From: an uncultured Lachnoclostridium sp.
GTDB taxonomy: Bacteria > Bacillota > Clostridia > Lachnospirales > Lachnospiraceae
Length of the DNA stretch: 64,000 nucleotides
Reading direction: 5' to 3'
Assembly (NCBI GenBank): GCA_930986645.1
Contig: CAKNJS010000006.1
Coordinates: 31,430 to 95,429 of the forward strand
The notes below the pieces were generated by a model that saw only the letters and a list, made by a program, of their open reading frames with translations, did not search any database and had not been told where the DNA came from. Positions 48,193 through 56,724 of this stretch are shown one piece after another. A program made the translations under genes and the position numbers. Position 1 is the stretch's first letter; each line of letters begins with the position of its first letter.

Positions 48193-48978
48193 TCATCCGG
48201 AAAAAATCGCCGGATTCAGGATCATCTCATATTCTCTGTTACCGGACAGATATGCTTCCCCGATTCCCACCAGAGGATTGTCTATCCATCTGTCTTCTTC
48301 CATATGAATACATATCTTTTTCAGCCGGAACACCTTCATAATTGATTCGCCTCCCACACAACGGTACGGGATCAGACGAAATCCTTTTTCCGGTTCCCCG
48401 CAGCTCCAGATTTCTGCCGCTGTCTCCGGATCGATAACACTCACCGGATCCCCCGTATAGCAGTCTCGCAGCTCGTTTCCCGTATCCAGAAGCGCTTTTA
48501 TGGACTTTTGTCCATATTCTGTATATAGAGTCACTTTCAGAATTTTTCCCTGCTGCCTGCAAATATGAGAAACAATCTTCCATAATTGCAGAAGCACTGC
48601 TCCGCTTAATACGGCAGCCGCGTAAAAAAGACTGGCATACCGCATATAAGGACGCATAACCTGCAAGATGCCGCCCATAAAGAATGCTGACACATACAGG
48701 AACAGAAGTGCGCGGATAAACTGAGGCAGTCCGGTAATCCGAAGGCCCGCAAACAGCATTGCACTGTCCACCAGCGTGTGAAACAGGATCAGGCGCAGCA
48801 CGGACGGAAAAGGAAGTACAATAACCAGACAGGTTAAAAGGCTTCCTGCCGCGCCTCCCAAAAGGAGGCGTCCATATGACCGTCCGTTGTTTATTATACG
48901 GTTTACAATCAGGAGAAGAAGACTGTCAAGCATGAAGTTTTCCAGAAAAAACACATCTATGTACAATTCATAGTACAT
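48193..48978 (-). CDS. spoIIGA: SpoIIGA, pro-SigE processing aspartic protease
   Basis: A 261-residue membrane protein. The first 150 residues hold five or so hydrophobic helices beginning YYELYIDVFFLENFMLDSLLLLIV. The soluble C-terminal half carries the aspartyl protease motif KALLDTGNELRD and later FRLIPYRCVGGES. The family processes pro-SigE at the forespore septum after activation by SpoIIR. It is co-transcribed with sigE from a Spo0A-type promoter. Confidence 0.93.
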   Translation of the reverse strand: MYYELYIDVFFLENFMLDSLLLLIVNRIINNGRSYGRLLLGGAAGSLLTCLVIVLPFPSVLRLILFHTLVDSAMLFAGLRITGLPQFIRALLFLYVSAFFMGGILQVMRPYMRYASLFYAAAVLSGAVLLQLWKIVSHICRQQGKILKVTLYTEYGQKSIKALLDTGNELRDCYTGDPVSVIDPETAAEIWSCGEPEKGFRLIPYRCVGGESIMKVFRLKKICIHMEEDRWIDNPLVGIGEAYLSGNREYEMILNPAIFSG

Positions 48979-49015
48979 ACCTCACCTTCTTTCCTCCGGT
49001 AACGATCCGGAAATT

Positions 49016-49049
49016 ATTATATCTCCCGGCCGGGAAAAAAATTTGTCAG
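49016..49049 (-). promoter_or_regulatory. spoIIG promoter with 22-bp spacer
   Basis: TATAAT at 49016-49021 is preceded on the minus strand by CTGACA at 49044-49049, separated by exactly 22 bp. The Bacillus subtilis spoIIG promoter is known for the same abnormal 22-bp spacing and needs Spo0A. The spacer here contains a perfect CCCGGCCGGG palindrome. Confidence 0.82.
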
Positions 49050-49075
49050 ATAATGACGGAAACACAGAAATATCT

Positions 49076-49082
49076 TTCGACA
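49076..49082 (-). promoter_or_regulatory. Spo0A binding site (0A box) of spoIIG
   Basis: The minus strand reads TGTCGAA, an exact 0A-box core, about 70 bp upstream of the predicted start. Weaker matches (TGACGGA, TGTCAGA on the plus strand) lie between it and the -35. Confidence 0.75.
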
Positions 49083-49120
49083 GCAGAAAGTGCCGGTATG
49101 GAACAAAACAGTAAGTATCA

Positions 49121-49156
49121 AAAAAAGCCCTGTACGGTATCCCGTACAGAGCTTTT
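49121..49156 (-). terminator. ftsZ terminator
   Basis: Minus-strand AAAAGCTCTGTACGGGATACCGTACAGGGCTTTTTTT forms a stem of CTGTACGG/CCGTACAG with flanking pairs, followed by a run of seven T. The opposite strand also has a short T-run. Confidence 0.85.
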
Positions 49157-49187
49157 AATCATTTTACATAAACTATATTTTTATTTT

Positions 49188-50375
49188 CTATTTCTTGAAG
49201 AAATCCGGAATCTTAATAGACTGCTCTTTTACAGTGCTGGACGGAGTCCTCGGCTGAAGTGTCGGCATTGTTCCGCCCTGCGGTCTTGATGAAGCTGTGC
49301 TTGCTGCAGTTCTCTTATTTTCACTGTCAAGACGGCTTCTTACCGGTGACTCGCCATTAGGCAGGATAGAGCCCACCTTCTGCTGTCCTTCCAGTCTTGC
49401 CTTTAACTTGGAAGCGCTTCCGCCTACATTATGTAAGCCTGTGGCAATAACAGTGATTGTACACTCATCAGACTTCGTATCATCATACATAGCACCGAAG
49501 ATAATACTTGCACTCTCTCCTGCAAGCTCCTGTACATAATCAGCTGCATCAGATGCATCCATAAGAGTAATATCACCAGATACATTGACAATGACGTTGG
49601 ATGCTCCCTGAATTGTTGTCTCAAGCAGCGGGCTTGCAACCGCTTCTTTCACAGCCTCGAGAGCCTTATCGTCACCGCGTCCGGAACCGATACCGATATG
49701 TGCAATACCCTTGTCCTTCATAACTGTCTGGATATCTGCGAAATCCAGATTGATCAGAGACGGCACATTGATCAGGTCTGTAATACCCTGAATACCCTGC
49801 TGAAGCACTTCATCCGCTTTCTTAAGAGCTTCAGGCATTGTCGTGCGTCTGTCAACGACTTCAAGAAGTTTATCATTCGGAATCACGATAATCGTGTCAA
49901 CATTCTCTTTTAATTTATCAATACCGTTCAGCGCATTCTGCATTCTTGTTTTGGATTCAAAACGGAACGGCTTTGTTACTACACCTACGGTCAGAGCCCC
50001 CTGCTCTTTTGCAATACGTGCAATGACCGGAGCTGCTCCGGTACCTGTTCCGCCGCCCATACCGCAGGTAACGAATACCATATCCGCACCTTTCAGAGCT
50101 GCTGAAATTTCTTCTGAACTTTCCTCTGCTGCTTTCTCTCCTACCTCAGGCTGTGCACCGGCGCCAAGCCCCTTTGTAAGTTTCTCACCGATCTGCATAA
50201 GAGTCGGTGCCTTGCAGAGCTGCAGAGCCTGCTTATCTGTATTTACTGCGATAAATTCCACACCCGCAATCTGCTCGTCGATCATGCGGTTCACAGCGTT
50301 ATTTCCGCCGCCGCCTACTCCGACAACAATTATTCTTGCGGCCGCTTCCGATTCGTTGGTTTTAATTTCTAACAA
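49188..50375 (-). CDS. ftsZ: Cell division GTPase FtsZ
   Basis: Tubulin homologue of 395 residues that forms the Z-ring. The GTP tubulin signature is [13 protein letters not shown] near residue 107, and the T7 synergy loop reads LINLDFADI. The globular core ends near residue 320. A Ser/Thr/Pro-rich linker and the conserved C-terminal peptide [10 protein letters not shown] follow, which normally binds SepF, FtsA or other partners. It has its own promoter and terminator, between ftsQ and spoIIGA. ftsA is not adjacent. Confidence 0.97.
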   Translation of the reverse strand: MLEIKTNESEAAARIIVVGVGGGGNNAVNRMIDEQIAGVEFIAVNTDKQALQLCKAPTLMQIGEKLTKGLGAGAQPEVGEKAAEESSEEISAALKGADMVFVTCGMGGGTGTGAAPVIARIAKEQGALTVGVVTKPFRFESKTRMQNALNGIDKLKENVDTIIVIPNDKLLEVVDRRTTMPEALKKADEVLQQGIQGITDLINVPSLINLDFADIQTVMKDKGIAHIGIGSGRGDDKALEAVKEAVASPLLETTIQGASNVIVNVSGDITLMDASDAADYVQELAGESASIIFGAMYDDTKSDECTITVIATGLHNVGGSASKLKARLEGQQKVGSILPNGESPVRSRLDSENKRTAASTASSRPQGGTMPTLQPRTPSSTVKEQSIKIPDFFKK

Positions 50376-50453
50376 GAGTATTTCCTCCTTTGTCGTCTTA
50401 TTAATTTCTTATACATCCCTTTTTATTATTGAACCTTACAATCCAATAAGTAT

Positions 50454-50482
50454 ATAATAAAGTCTTTTCCGTAAATAATCAA
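50454..50482 (-). promoter_or_regulatory. ftsZ promoter
   Basis: TTGATT and TATTAT with a 17-bp spacer, about 80 bp before the ftsZ ATG, so ftsZ can be expressed apart from the upstream division genes. Confidence 0.65.
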
Positions 50483-50552
50483 TAGATTTTTTCCTATTTT
50501 TCTGATTTTTTATACTATTTCAATACTATCCAGCCTGCATGGCATGCGCCGG

Positions 50553-51293
50553 TTATCCGGCCGGCACGAACGAGATCGACTCGGAATCAGAATCATAATT
50601 TTCCAGATGCAGTGTTCCTGCCGTATCCGGATACAATTCTGACAGTTTCTGCAGTATCGGAGGCACCTGCTGAAGTTTCAGGTCATAATCTCCGCTTCCG
50701 AGAAGCACTTCCACGACTCCGAAATACACACGGATATCCCCATCCGCACAGGACATCTTGTCAGGAGTAAGGCTGTATTTTTTCAGATTATCCGATACCT
50801 CCGTGATACGGCCGAAAATAGTCTCGTCCTCCACCGGAAGAGTTTTCCCTATTTCTGCCGCAGTCTCATCAAAGGCCAGTCCTTCTATATACGGCACACC
50901 CTCCATCAGCTTTTTGGTCTTCAGGACAGCCGTTCCATCCCGGTCAAAATAAAGATACGCTCCGTCGTAATCTACATATCCGGCCATCTCTTTTTCTTCC
51001 ACATTCACGCGGACAGTCCATGGATTTTTCAGGGAGACCCTGAGCCGTTCCACACCGGCCGGGAGTTCCGCGTCCGCAATATCATAGCGAAATAGAATAT
51101 ACAATGTATTGAAAGAAAGATCATCTCTCTGCACCCATGTTGCAATCGTATTGTCGCTGTAATAGGAGTTGCCTTCCACTTCCACCGAACGCGTGCGGAA
51201 CAGCAGCACAGCCGCTGCCGCCAGTATAATCAGAGCCAGCAGTACAACGAGTATGATGCGCCACACCTTCCTGCGCTTTTTCTTCTTTTTCAT
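50553..51293 (-). CDS. ftsQ: Cell division protein FtsQ/DivIB
   Basis: A 246-residue bitopic membrane protein. A very basic N-terminus (MKKKKKRRK) precedes one membrane span (IILVVLLALIILAAAAVLLF). The POTRA domain starts at SVEVEGNSYYSDNTIATWV, followed by NPWTVRVNVEEKEMAGYV and the FtsQ/DivIB beta domain. It links FtsL and the septal synthases at the division site. It lies after ftsW (89-bp gap), where murG and murB often occur in other Firmicutes. Confidence 0.88.
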   Translation of the reverse strand: MKKKKKRRKVWRIILVVLLALIILAAAAVLLFRTRSVEVEGNSYYSDNTIATWVQRDDLSFNTLYILFRYDIADAELPAGVERLRVSLKNPWTVRVNVEEKEMAGYVDYDGAYLYFDRDGTAVLKTKKLMEGVPYIEGLAFDETAAEIGKTLPVEDETIFGRITEVSDNLKKYSLTPDKMSCADGDIRVYFGVVEVLLGSGDYDLKLQQVPPILQKLSELYPDTAGTLHLENYDSDSESISFVPAG

Positions 51294-51382
51294 GTATCTA
51301 TGCCTCCTTAGTATTCTGACGGCCAGCCGCCGTTTTCAATTCTTTCCGCTCAGATCAGGACCGCACCGTGCGGTTTATCTGT

Positions 51383-52468
51383 TTATTCTACCAGACGCGA
51401 CACGCTCAGCACAAGCCCCATTTCCAGCAGAAGAAACACAACGGAGGTTCCGCCGTAGCTGATAAAGGGAAGAGTGATCCCTGTATTGGGAATGGAATTC
51501 GTGACAACTGCAATGTTCAATATCACCTGTATCATCATATGCGCCATCGCCCCGGAGGCAATAAGAGCTCCCAAAAGATCCGGCGCTTTCACAGCAATCA
51601 CAAAAAACCGCCATATCAGCAGAAGGAACAGGAAGATAATAATCCCGGCGCCCGCCAGCCCCAGTTCTTCGCAGATAATTGAAAAAATCATATCGTTCTG
51701 TGCCTCCGGGAGAAATCCCAGTTTCTGCACACTATTTCCCAGTCCCCTTCCAAAAAGACCGCCGCTTCCGATTGCATACAGCCCCTGCAGTGTCTGATAT
51801 CCCTTCTCATACTGTTCCGGATTACGCCAGATAGCAAGCCGTTCAAGCCTGTAGCTCTCCATAGCGAGGAATACTGCCATAAAAGCTATTCCCGCTGTTC
51901 CCATCCAGATAAACTGGGAATATTTCGGACTGGCCACAAAGACCAGTACTACGGCAATTCCCAGAATGATAATCGCAGTGCTTAAGTTGCTCGCGCCAAC
52001 AAGCGCCACAATAGGAAGAACCGGAAGCATCATAAGAACCAGTGTTCTGAATTTATCCATTTTCTTCGAATATCTGGTTACAAGGCAGGCAAGGAACAAT
52101 ATTACAGCTGCCTTCGCGAATTCCGAGGGCTGAAAAGAAACAGGGCCCAAAGACAGCCATCTTTTGGACCCGTTATATTCATCTCCGAAGAGCATAACCG
52201 CTACTGACAGGGCAATTGCGGCCAGATATCCCGGTACGGCAAGCTTCGCCCACCGGTGATAGTCTATCCTCGATACGATCACCATACCCAGAATACCGAT
52301 AAAAGTGGCAAATCCCTGTTTTTTCAAATAGTAGAAAGGATCGTGAAACTTCACTTCACCATTATAGGCACTGGTGCTGTACAGCATAACCAATCCGATT
52401 ACTACAAGTATAATCACCACGGTCAGCAGCGTTTCGTCATAATGTCTCCTCTTTTCGGAACGCTCCAA
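51383..52468 (-). CDS. ftsW: SEDS peptidoglycan glycosyltransferase FtsW
   Basis: A 361-residue polytopic protein with about ten transmembrane helices, polymerising lipid II together with a class B PBP. Family marks are SRIDYHRW, GPVSFQPSEFAKAAVILFLA, GLYAIGSGGLFGRGLGNSVQKLGFLPEAQNDMIFSIICEELG and ITLPFISYGGTSVV. Position between murD and ftsQ favours FtsW over RodA; SpoVE is an alternative. A TTG start at 52468 is accepted because AAGGGGTG lies about 8 nt upstream and the next residues fit. Confidence 0.92.
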   Translation of the reverse strand: MERSEKRRHYDETLLTVVIILVVIGLVMLYSTSAYNGEVKFHDPFYYLKKQGFATFIGILGMVIVSRIDYHRWAKLAVPGYLAAIALSVAVMLFGDEYNGSKRWLSLGPVSFQPSEFAKAAVILFLACLVTRYSKKMDKFRTLVLMMLPVLPIVALVGASNLSTAIIILGIAVVLVFVASPKYSQFIWMGTAGIAFMAVFLAMESYRLERLAIWRNPEQYEKGYQTLQGLYAIGSGGLFGRGLGNSVQKLGFLPEAQNDMIFSIICEELGLAGAGIIIFLFLLLIWRFFVIAVKAPDLLGALIASGAMAHMMIQVILNIAVVTNSIPNTGITLPFISYGGTSVVFLLLEMGLVLSVSRLVE

Positions 52469-52482
52469 TCAAAATTCACCCC

Positions 52483-53865
52483 TTATAGCTGTTCTACAAG
52501 TTCTTTGAATTTATCTCCGCGTTCTTCATAATTTTTAAACATTCCCCAGCTCGCACATGCAGGAGAAAGAAGCACTGCATCACCGGGCTGCGCATATTCC
52601 ACACATTTTTCAAAGGCTTCCTCAAAAGTATCCGCCATGACAATATCCGTAAAGCCGAGCCTCTTTGCTGTCTCAGCGATTTTCTCGCGGGTCGCGCCGA
52701 TCAGCACAAGCTTTTTCACCTTGCCGTCAAATGCATTGATCCACTCATCATAAGAAGATTCCTTGTCATATCCACCGCCGATCAGTACAGTCGGACGGTT
52801 CATCGCCTGAATACCCCTGATCGCTGCATCAGGATTCGTTCCCTTGGAATCATTATAATAGGCAACACCATTCTTCTCAGCCACAAACTCAATCCGGTGT
52901 TCCACACCGCGGAATTCCTTCAGCGTCTTTCTGATCACATCCATGGGCACGCCGTATGCGTATGCCATCGCTATGGCTGCCATTGCGTTTTCATAGTTGT
53001 GTGTACCAAGGATCTGCAGTTCATCCGTACCGCACACAGCGATCGGCTCATCTATACAGCAGACTATTGTGCTGCCGTCTAAATATACGCCTCTGTTAAG
53101 TTTACGCCGGCTGCTGAAATATAGAACCTGAGCATTCAGGCTTTCTCCGAATTTACGGAGAACTTCATCTTCATAATTAAGTACACAAAAATCATCCGGA
53201 GTCTGGTTAGAGGCGATCCGTTCTTTTGCCTCGATATACGCCTCCATCGTATGGTGACGGTTCAGATGATCCGGAGTAATATTAAGAATCGCACTGACTT
53301 TTGGACGGAAACTGTGCACCGTCTCGAGCTGGAAACTGCTTATCTCCGCAACAATGACGGAGTCTTCCTTTGTCTGCGGAACAATGCTTGTATACGGATT
53401 TCCGATATTACCTACAACAAATACACTCTCTCTGGCATTTTTCATGATCTCGCCCAGCAGAGAGGTAGTCGTCGTCTTACCGTTTGTGCCTGTAATAGCA
53501 AGCACATCGCCTTTTCCGCAGGCATAAGCCAGCTCAATCTCGCCCCAGATCGGAATATTTTTTTCTCTCATTTTTTCCACCACCGGAAGATCGGTCGGAA
53601 CGCCCGGACTCATCACGGTGAGGTCCAGTTCATCCAGCATCTGTTCCGGGAACTTTCCGAGTACTACACTGACAGTTCCCGGCAGTTTTTCATGCTCTTT
53701 AGTCTGTGCCTGTTCCAGTATCTCGCTTTTGATTCTGTCCGCATCCAGTTTTTCATTTCCGTCATAAAGAACGATATCAGAACCTTCGCGCATCAGCAGA
53801 CCTGCTGCCGCTTCTCCGCTGATTCCGGATCCGAACACAAGTACTTTACTGTCTTTTAAATTCAT
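52483..53865 (-). CDS. murD: UDP-N-acetylmuramoylalanine-D-glutamate ligase
   Basis: Cytoplasmic ATP-dependent ligase of 460 residues adding D-Glu to UDP-MurNAc-L-Ala. A Rossmann N-terminus (KVLVFGSGISGEAAAGLLMREG) precedes the Mur P-loop AITGTNGKTTTTSLLGEI, then NITPDHLNRHHTMEAYIEAK. The C-terminal domain includes YYNDSKGTNPDAAIRGI. Standard length. It starts 4 bp after mraY, with ftsW 14 bp downstream. Confidence 0.96.
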   Translation of the reverse strand: MNLKDSKVLVFGSGISGEAAAGLLMREGSDIVLYDGNEKLDADRIKSEILEQAQTKEHEKLPGTVSVVLGKFPEQMLDELDLTVMSPGVPTDLPVVEKMREKNIPIWGEIELAYACGKGDVLAITGTNGKTTTTSLLGEIMKNARESVFVVGNIGNPYTSIVPQTKEDSVIVAEISSFQLETVHSFRPKVSAILNITPDHLNRHHTMEAYIEAKERIASNQTPDDFCVLNYEDEVLRKFGESLNAQVLYFSSRRKLNRGVYLDGSTIVCCIDEPIAVCGTDELQILGTHNYENAMAAIAMAYAYGVPMDVIRKTLKEFRGVEHRIEFVAEKNGVAYYNDSKGTNPDAAIRGIQAMNRPTVLIGGGYDKESSYDEWINAFDGKVKKLVLIGATREKIAETAKRLGFTDIVMADTFEEAFEKCVEYAQPGDAVLLSPACASWGMFKNYEERGDKFKELVEQL

Positions 53866-53869
53866 CGTA

Positions 53870-54826
53870 CTATACCCCCATAAGAGCGATCAGGCAGAGA
53901 AGTGCTGTAATAACCGAGAACACAGCTACCACTCTCGTCTCCGACCATCCGCAGAGCTCAAAATGGTGGTGGATCGGAGCCATCTTAAAGATACGCTTTC
54001 CGCCTGTCTTTTTAAAATAAGTAACCTGAATAATAACTGATGCCACTTCCACCAGATAGATGAATCCCACGATAATTATAAACAAGGGCATCTGAAGCAT
54101 ATATGCCGTACCGGCGACAAAACCGCCCAGTGCAAGCGACCCTGTATCTCCCATAAACACACTTGCAGGATATACATTAAACAAGAGAAATCCAAGCAGC
54201 GCACCTACAACAGCGCAGGTAATCGGCTCAATTCCACTCTTCGTCCCGATTGCAACAACTGTAAAAAATGTAGCGACAAGCACCGTAACACTGGACGCCA
54301 GACCGTCAAGTCCGTCTGTAAAATTAGTCCCGTTTACAGTTCCGATCACCGCAAAGAAAAGAACCGGAACAGCCAGCCAGCCGATATCCCAGTAATATCC
54401 TCCGGAAAACGGTACAAGCATCGTCAGCGGTATTTTTGCCACCTTCACAAGATAGAATGCGAATACAGCGGTAACAACAATCTGCAGAGCCATCTTCTGC
54501 ATCGGCATCAGCCCGTCTGAACGCTTCAGGACAACTTTAAGATAATCATCAAGGAAACCGATCAGGCCGAACGCAACCGTCAGAAACAGGACCGGTATAA
54601 TTCTCGGGTAATCCCGTACATAAAAAAGGGAGGTCACGATCACTGCTATCAGGATAATAATCCCGCCCATCGTAGGCGTACCTGCTTTCTTAAGATGGGA
54701 CTGCACACCGTCCACACGTTCCGTCTGTTTCATCTTCAGTTTTCTTAAAAAAGGAATGACAACCGGCCCCAGTACAAGGCTCACGGCAAAGGAAACCAGC
54801 ACCGGAATCACTACATGACTACTCAT
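53870..54826 (-). CDS. mraY: Phospho-MurNAc-pentapeptide transferase (lipid I synthase)
   Basis: A ten-helix membrane enzyme of 318 residues that moves phospho-MurNAc-pentapeptide to undecaprenyl phosphate. Family motifs are KKAGTPTMGGIIIL, FGLIGFLDDYLKV (the catalytic Asp pair), NGTNFTDGLDGLASSVTV and APIHHHFELCGWSETRVV with the HHH cluster. Length is short-normal. It lies between the PBP gene (58-bp gap) and murD. Confidence 0.96.
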   Translation of the reverse strand: MSSHVVIPVLVSFAVSLVLGPVVIPFLRKLKMKQTERVDGVQSHLKKAGTPTMGGIIILIAVIVTSLFYVRDYPRIIPVLFLTVAFGLIGFLDDYLKVVLKRSDGLMPMQKMALQIVVTAVFAFYLVKVAKIPLTMLVPFSGGYYWDIGWLAVPVLFFAVIGTVNGTNFTDGLDGLASSVTVLVATFFTVVAIGTKSGIEPITCAVVGALLGFLLFNVYPASVFMGDTGSLALGGFVAGTAYMLQMPLFIIIVGFIYLVEVASVIIQVTYFKKTGGKRIFKMAPIHHHFELCGWSETRVVAVFSVITALLCLIALMGV

Positions 54827-54884
54827 AAATCCACCTCTTCATCTCTTTCGTTTCATACAGGGGCCTCCCCCTTTTCTGAACATC

Positions 54885-56630
54885 TCATTTAGTATATACC
54901 ATCGTCTGATTTTTTTCAATCCCGAGATAGGGAAGCACATTGTCGTAAATATCCCTGAGGACCGGTGCGGCGATTGTCCCTCCGTAGTACACCCCCTTGG
55001 GATCATGGATGATAACCATTCCGAGAATCTGCGGATCGTCCGCCGGAGCGAACCCGATAAATGAGGATATATACTTATTGGCACTTCTGGGCAGAGTCTG
55101 CGATGTAGCCGTCTTCCCGCCGATAGAATACCCCTCTATATATGCATTCTTTCCCGAGCCCTCCGAGACCACACTCTCAAGCAGCATCCGCATTGTCTCC
55201 GATGTCTCTTCTGATACAATCCCCTTCTCACTGTCATAGTCGAATGTTTCGATCTTCTCTCCGTTTTCATCGAGCACGGCAGCCGCTACATGAGGCGTTA
55301 CCCTTGTACCGCCGTTTATAATGGAGCTCACAGTAACAGCCATCTGAATCGGAGTCACTTGAAAAGACTGCCCGAACGTCATAGTAGCAAGTTCCACAGT
55401 GCCGATATCCTCTTTCTTGTGCATGATAGTACCCGCCTCGCCCGGGAGATCGACATTTGTCAGCTTCAGAAGCCCGAACTTCTCAAAATAGTCATAAAAC
55501 CTGTCTGCCCCCAGTCTGAGTCCGATATCCATAAACACCGGATTGCAGGAATTCTGTATTCCCTGTACAAACGTTTCCTGTCCATGACCTCCCACTTTAT
55601 GGCACCGGATCTTCCGATCTTCCACTATGCGGTAGCCCGGACATACAAACGTGTCATCGAGAGATACAACTCCCTCTTCCAGACAGGCGGAGGCGGTAAT
55701 GATCTTAAACGTGGAGCCCGGTTCGTAAGTATCGTTAATGCACCGGTTTCTCCACATCTGATTCAGCTGATCCTGAAGTTCTTCATCCGACAGGGAATTC
55801 TCATCTACGCCCGTGTTCAGCTCATAAGGATTATTCAGATCAAACTCCGGAACGTTTACCATGGCATAGATCTCTCCGTTCTGCGGATTCATCAGGAGAA
55901 TGGAAACAGCTTCCGCCTGCTTTTCCTCCATCACATTTTCCGCCACCTGCTGGCAGTATGCCTGCATATTATAATCAAGGCTTACCTGCAGGGTCTCTCC
56001 GGCAACAGGCTCGATGCGGTCTTCGGCTACGCCGTCAAGCTCTACGCCCCTTGCATCCGTCACAGTCAGGATCGTTCCGTTGGTTCCTTTCAGGTAATCC
56101 TCATATTTTACTTCCAGACCGATAATCCCCTGATTATCACCCCCGGTAAACCCCAGCACTCTTGAGGCCAGATCATCAAACGGATAATAACGTTTATAAT
56201 CTTCATCCACCTTCACCCCCGCCAGATCATATTTCCGGATCCTGTCGCCGGTTTCCTTGTCCACATTGGTCTGAATCTTCTCCATGGATGATACTTTCTC
56301 TACTTTTTTCCTCACTTCGGACTCTTCCAGCCCCAGCTCTGAACAGAGCACCTCCGTTACAAGATCCTCATCTTCAATCTGGCTGTGGATCACGGATATG
56401 GTACACACGGTCCGATTCGCAGCAAGAACAACACCGTTACGGTCAACGATCTCCCCTCTTGCGGCCTTAATCTCACGCTCCCGTTCATGCAGATCCTGTG
56501 CCAGTTCCTGATAATACTCTGCATCAAATACCATCAGCCAGACAAGTCTGCCGATAAGTCCGAACAGGATCAGCGCGGCGCAGATAAATACTACAAGGAT
56601 TTTCTTCTTATTATATGTTCTGTTTTTCAT
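54885..56630 (-). CDS. Class B penicillin-binding protein (FtsI/SpoVD family), second of a tandem pair
   Basis: A 581-residue transpeptidase. One N-terminal membrane anchor (ILVVFICAALILFGLIGRLVWLMVF) is followed by the PBP dimerisation domain (GEIVDRNGVVLAANRTV) and transpeptidase motifs SxxK (EPGSTFKIITA), SxN (QNSCNPVFMD) and a KTG-like box that reads GKTATSQT, so KTA instead of KTG. No PASTA domain is present. ATG 56630 lies only 5 nt after a long hairpin whose 3' arm contains the GGGTTATT region. It may serve septal or spore-cortex synthesis with an FtsW-type partner. Confidence 0.88.
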   Translation of the reverse strand: MKNRTYNKKKILVVFICAALILFGLIGRLVWLMVFDAEYYQELAQDLHEREREIKAARGEIVDRNGVVLAANRTVCTISVIHSQIEDEDLVTEVLCSELGLEESEVRKKVEKVSSMEKIQTNVDKETGDRIRKYDLAGVKVDEDYKRYYPFDDLASRVLGFTGGDNQGIIGLEVKYEDYLKGTNGTILTVTDARGVELDGVAEDRIEPVAGETLQVSLDYNMQAYCQQVAENVMEEKQAEAVSILLMNPQNGEIYAMVNVPEFDLNNPYELNTGVDENSLSDEELQDQLNQMWRNRCINDTYEPGSTFKIITASACLEEGVVSLDDTFVCPGYRIVEDRKIRCHKVGGHGQETFVQGIQNSCNPVFMDIGLRLGADRFYDYFEKFGLLKLTNVDLPGEAGTIMHKKEDIGTVELATMTFGQSFQVTPIQMAVTVSSIINGGTRVTPHVAAAVLDENGEKIETFDYDSEKGIVSEETSETMRMLLESVVSEGSGKNAYIEGYSIGGKTATSQTLPRSANKYISSFIGFAPADDPQILGMVIIHDPKGVYYGGTIAAPVLRDIYDNVLPYLGIEKNQTMVYTK

Positions 56631-56635
56631 AGACA

Positions 56636-56689
56636 AATAACCCTGCAAAAGATGTTGTTAAAACATATTACATCTTTCGCAGGGTTATT
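56636..56689 (-). promoter_or_regulatory. Long hairpin burying the ribosome-binding region of the downstream PBP
   Basis: AATAACCCTGCAAAAGATGT pairs with ACATCTTTCGCAGGGTTATT at 19 of 20 positions around a 14-nt loop. On the minus strand the 3' arm (GCAGGGTTATT) is the only SD-like sequence before the ATG at 56630. No T-run follows. Confidence 0.72.
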
Positions 56690-56724
56690 CCTTATTCTGC
56701 CGGATCAAAACAATCCGCAGGCTT

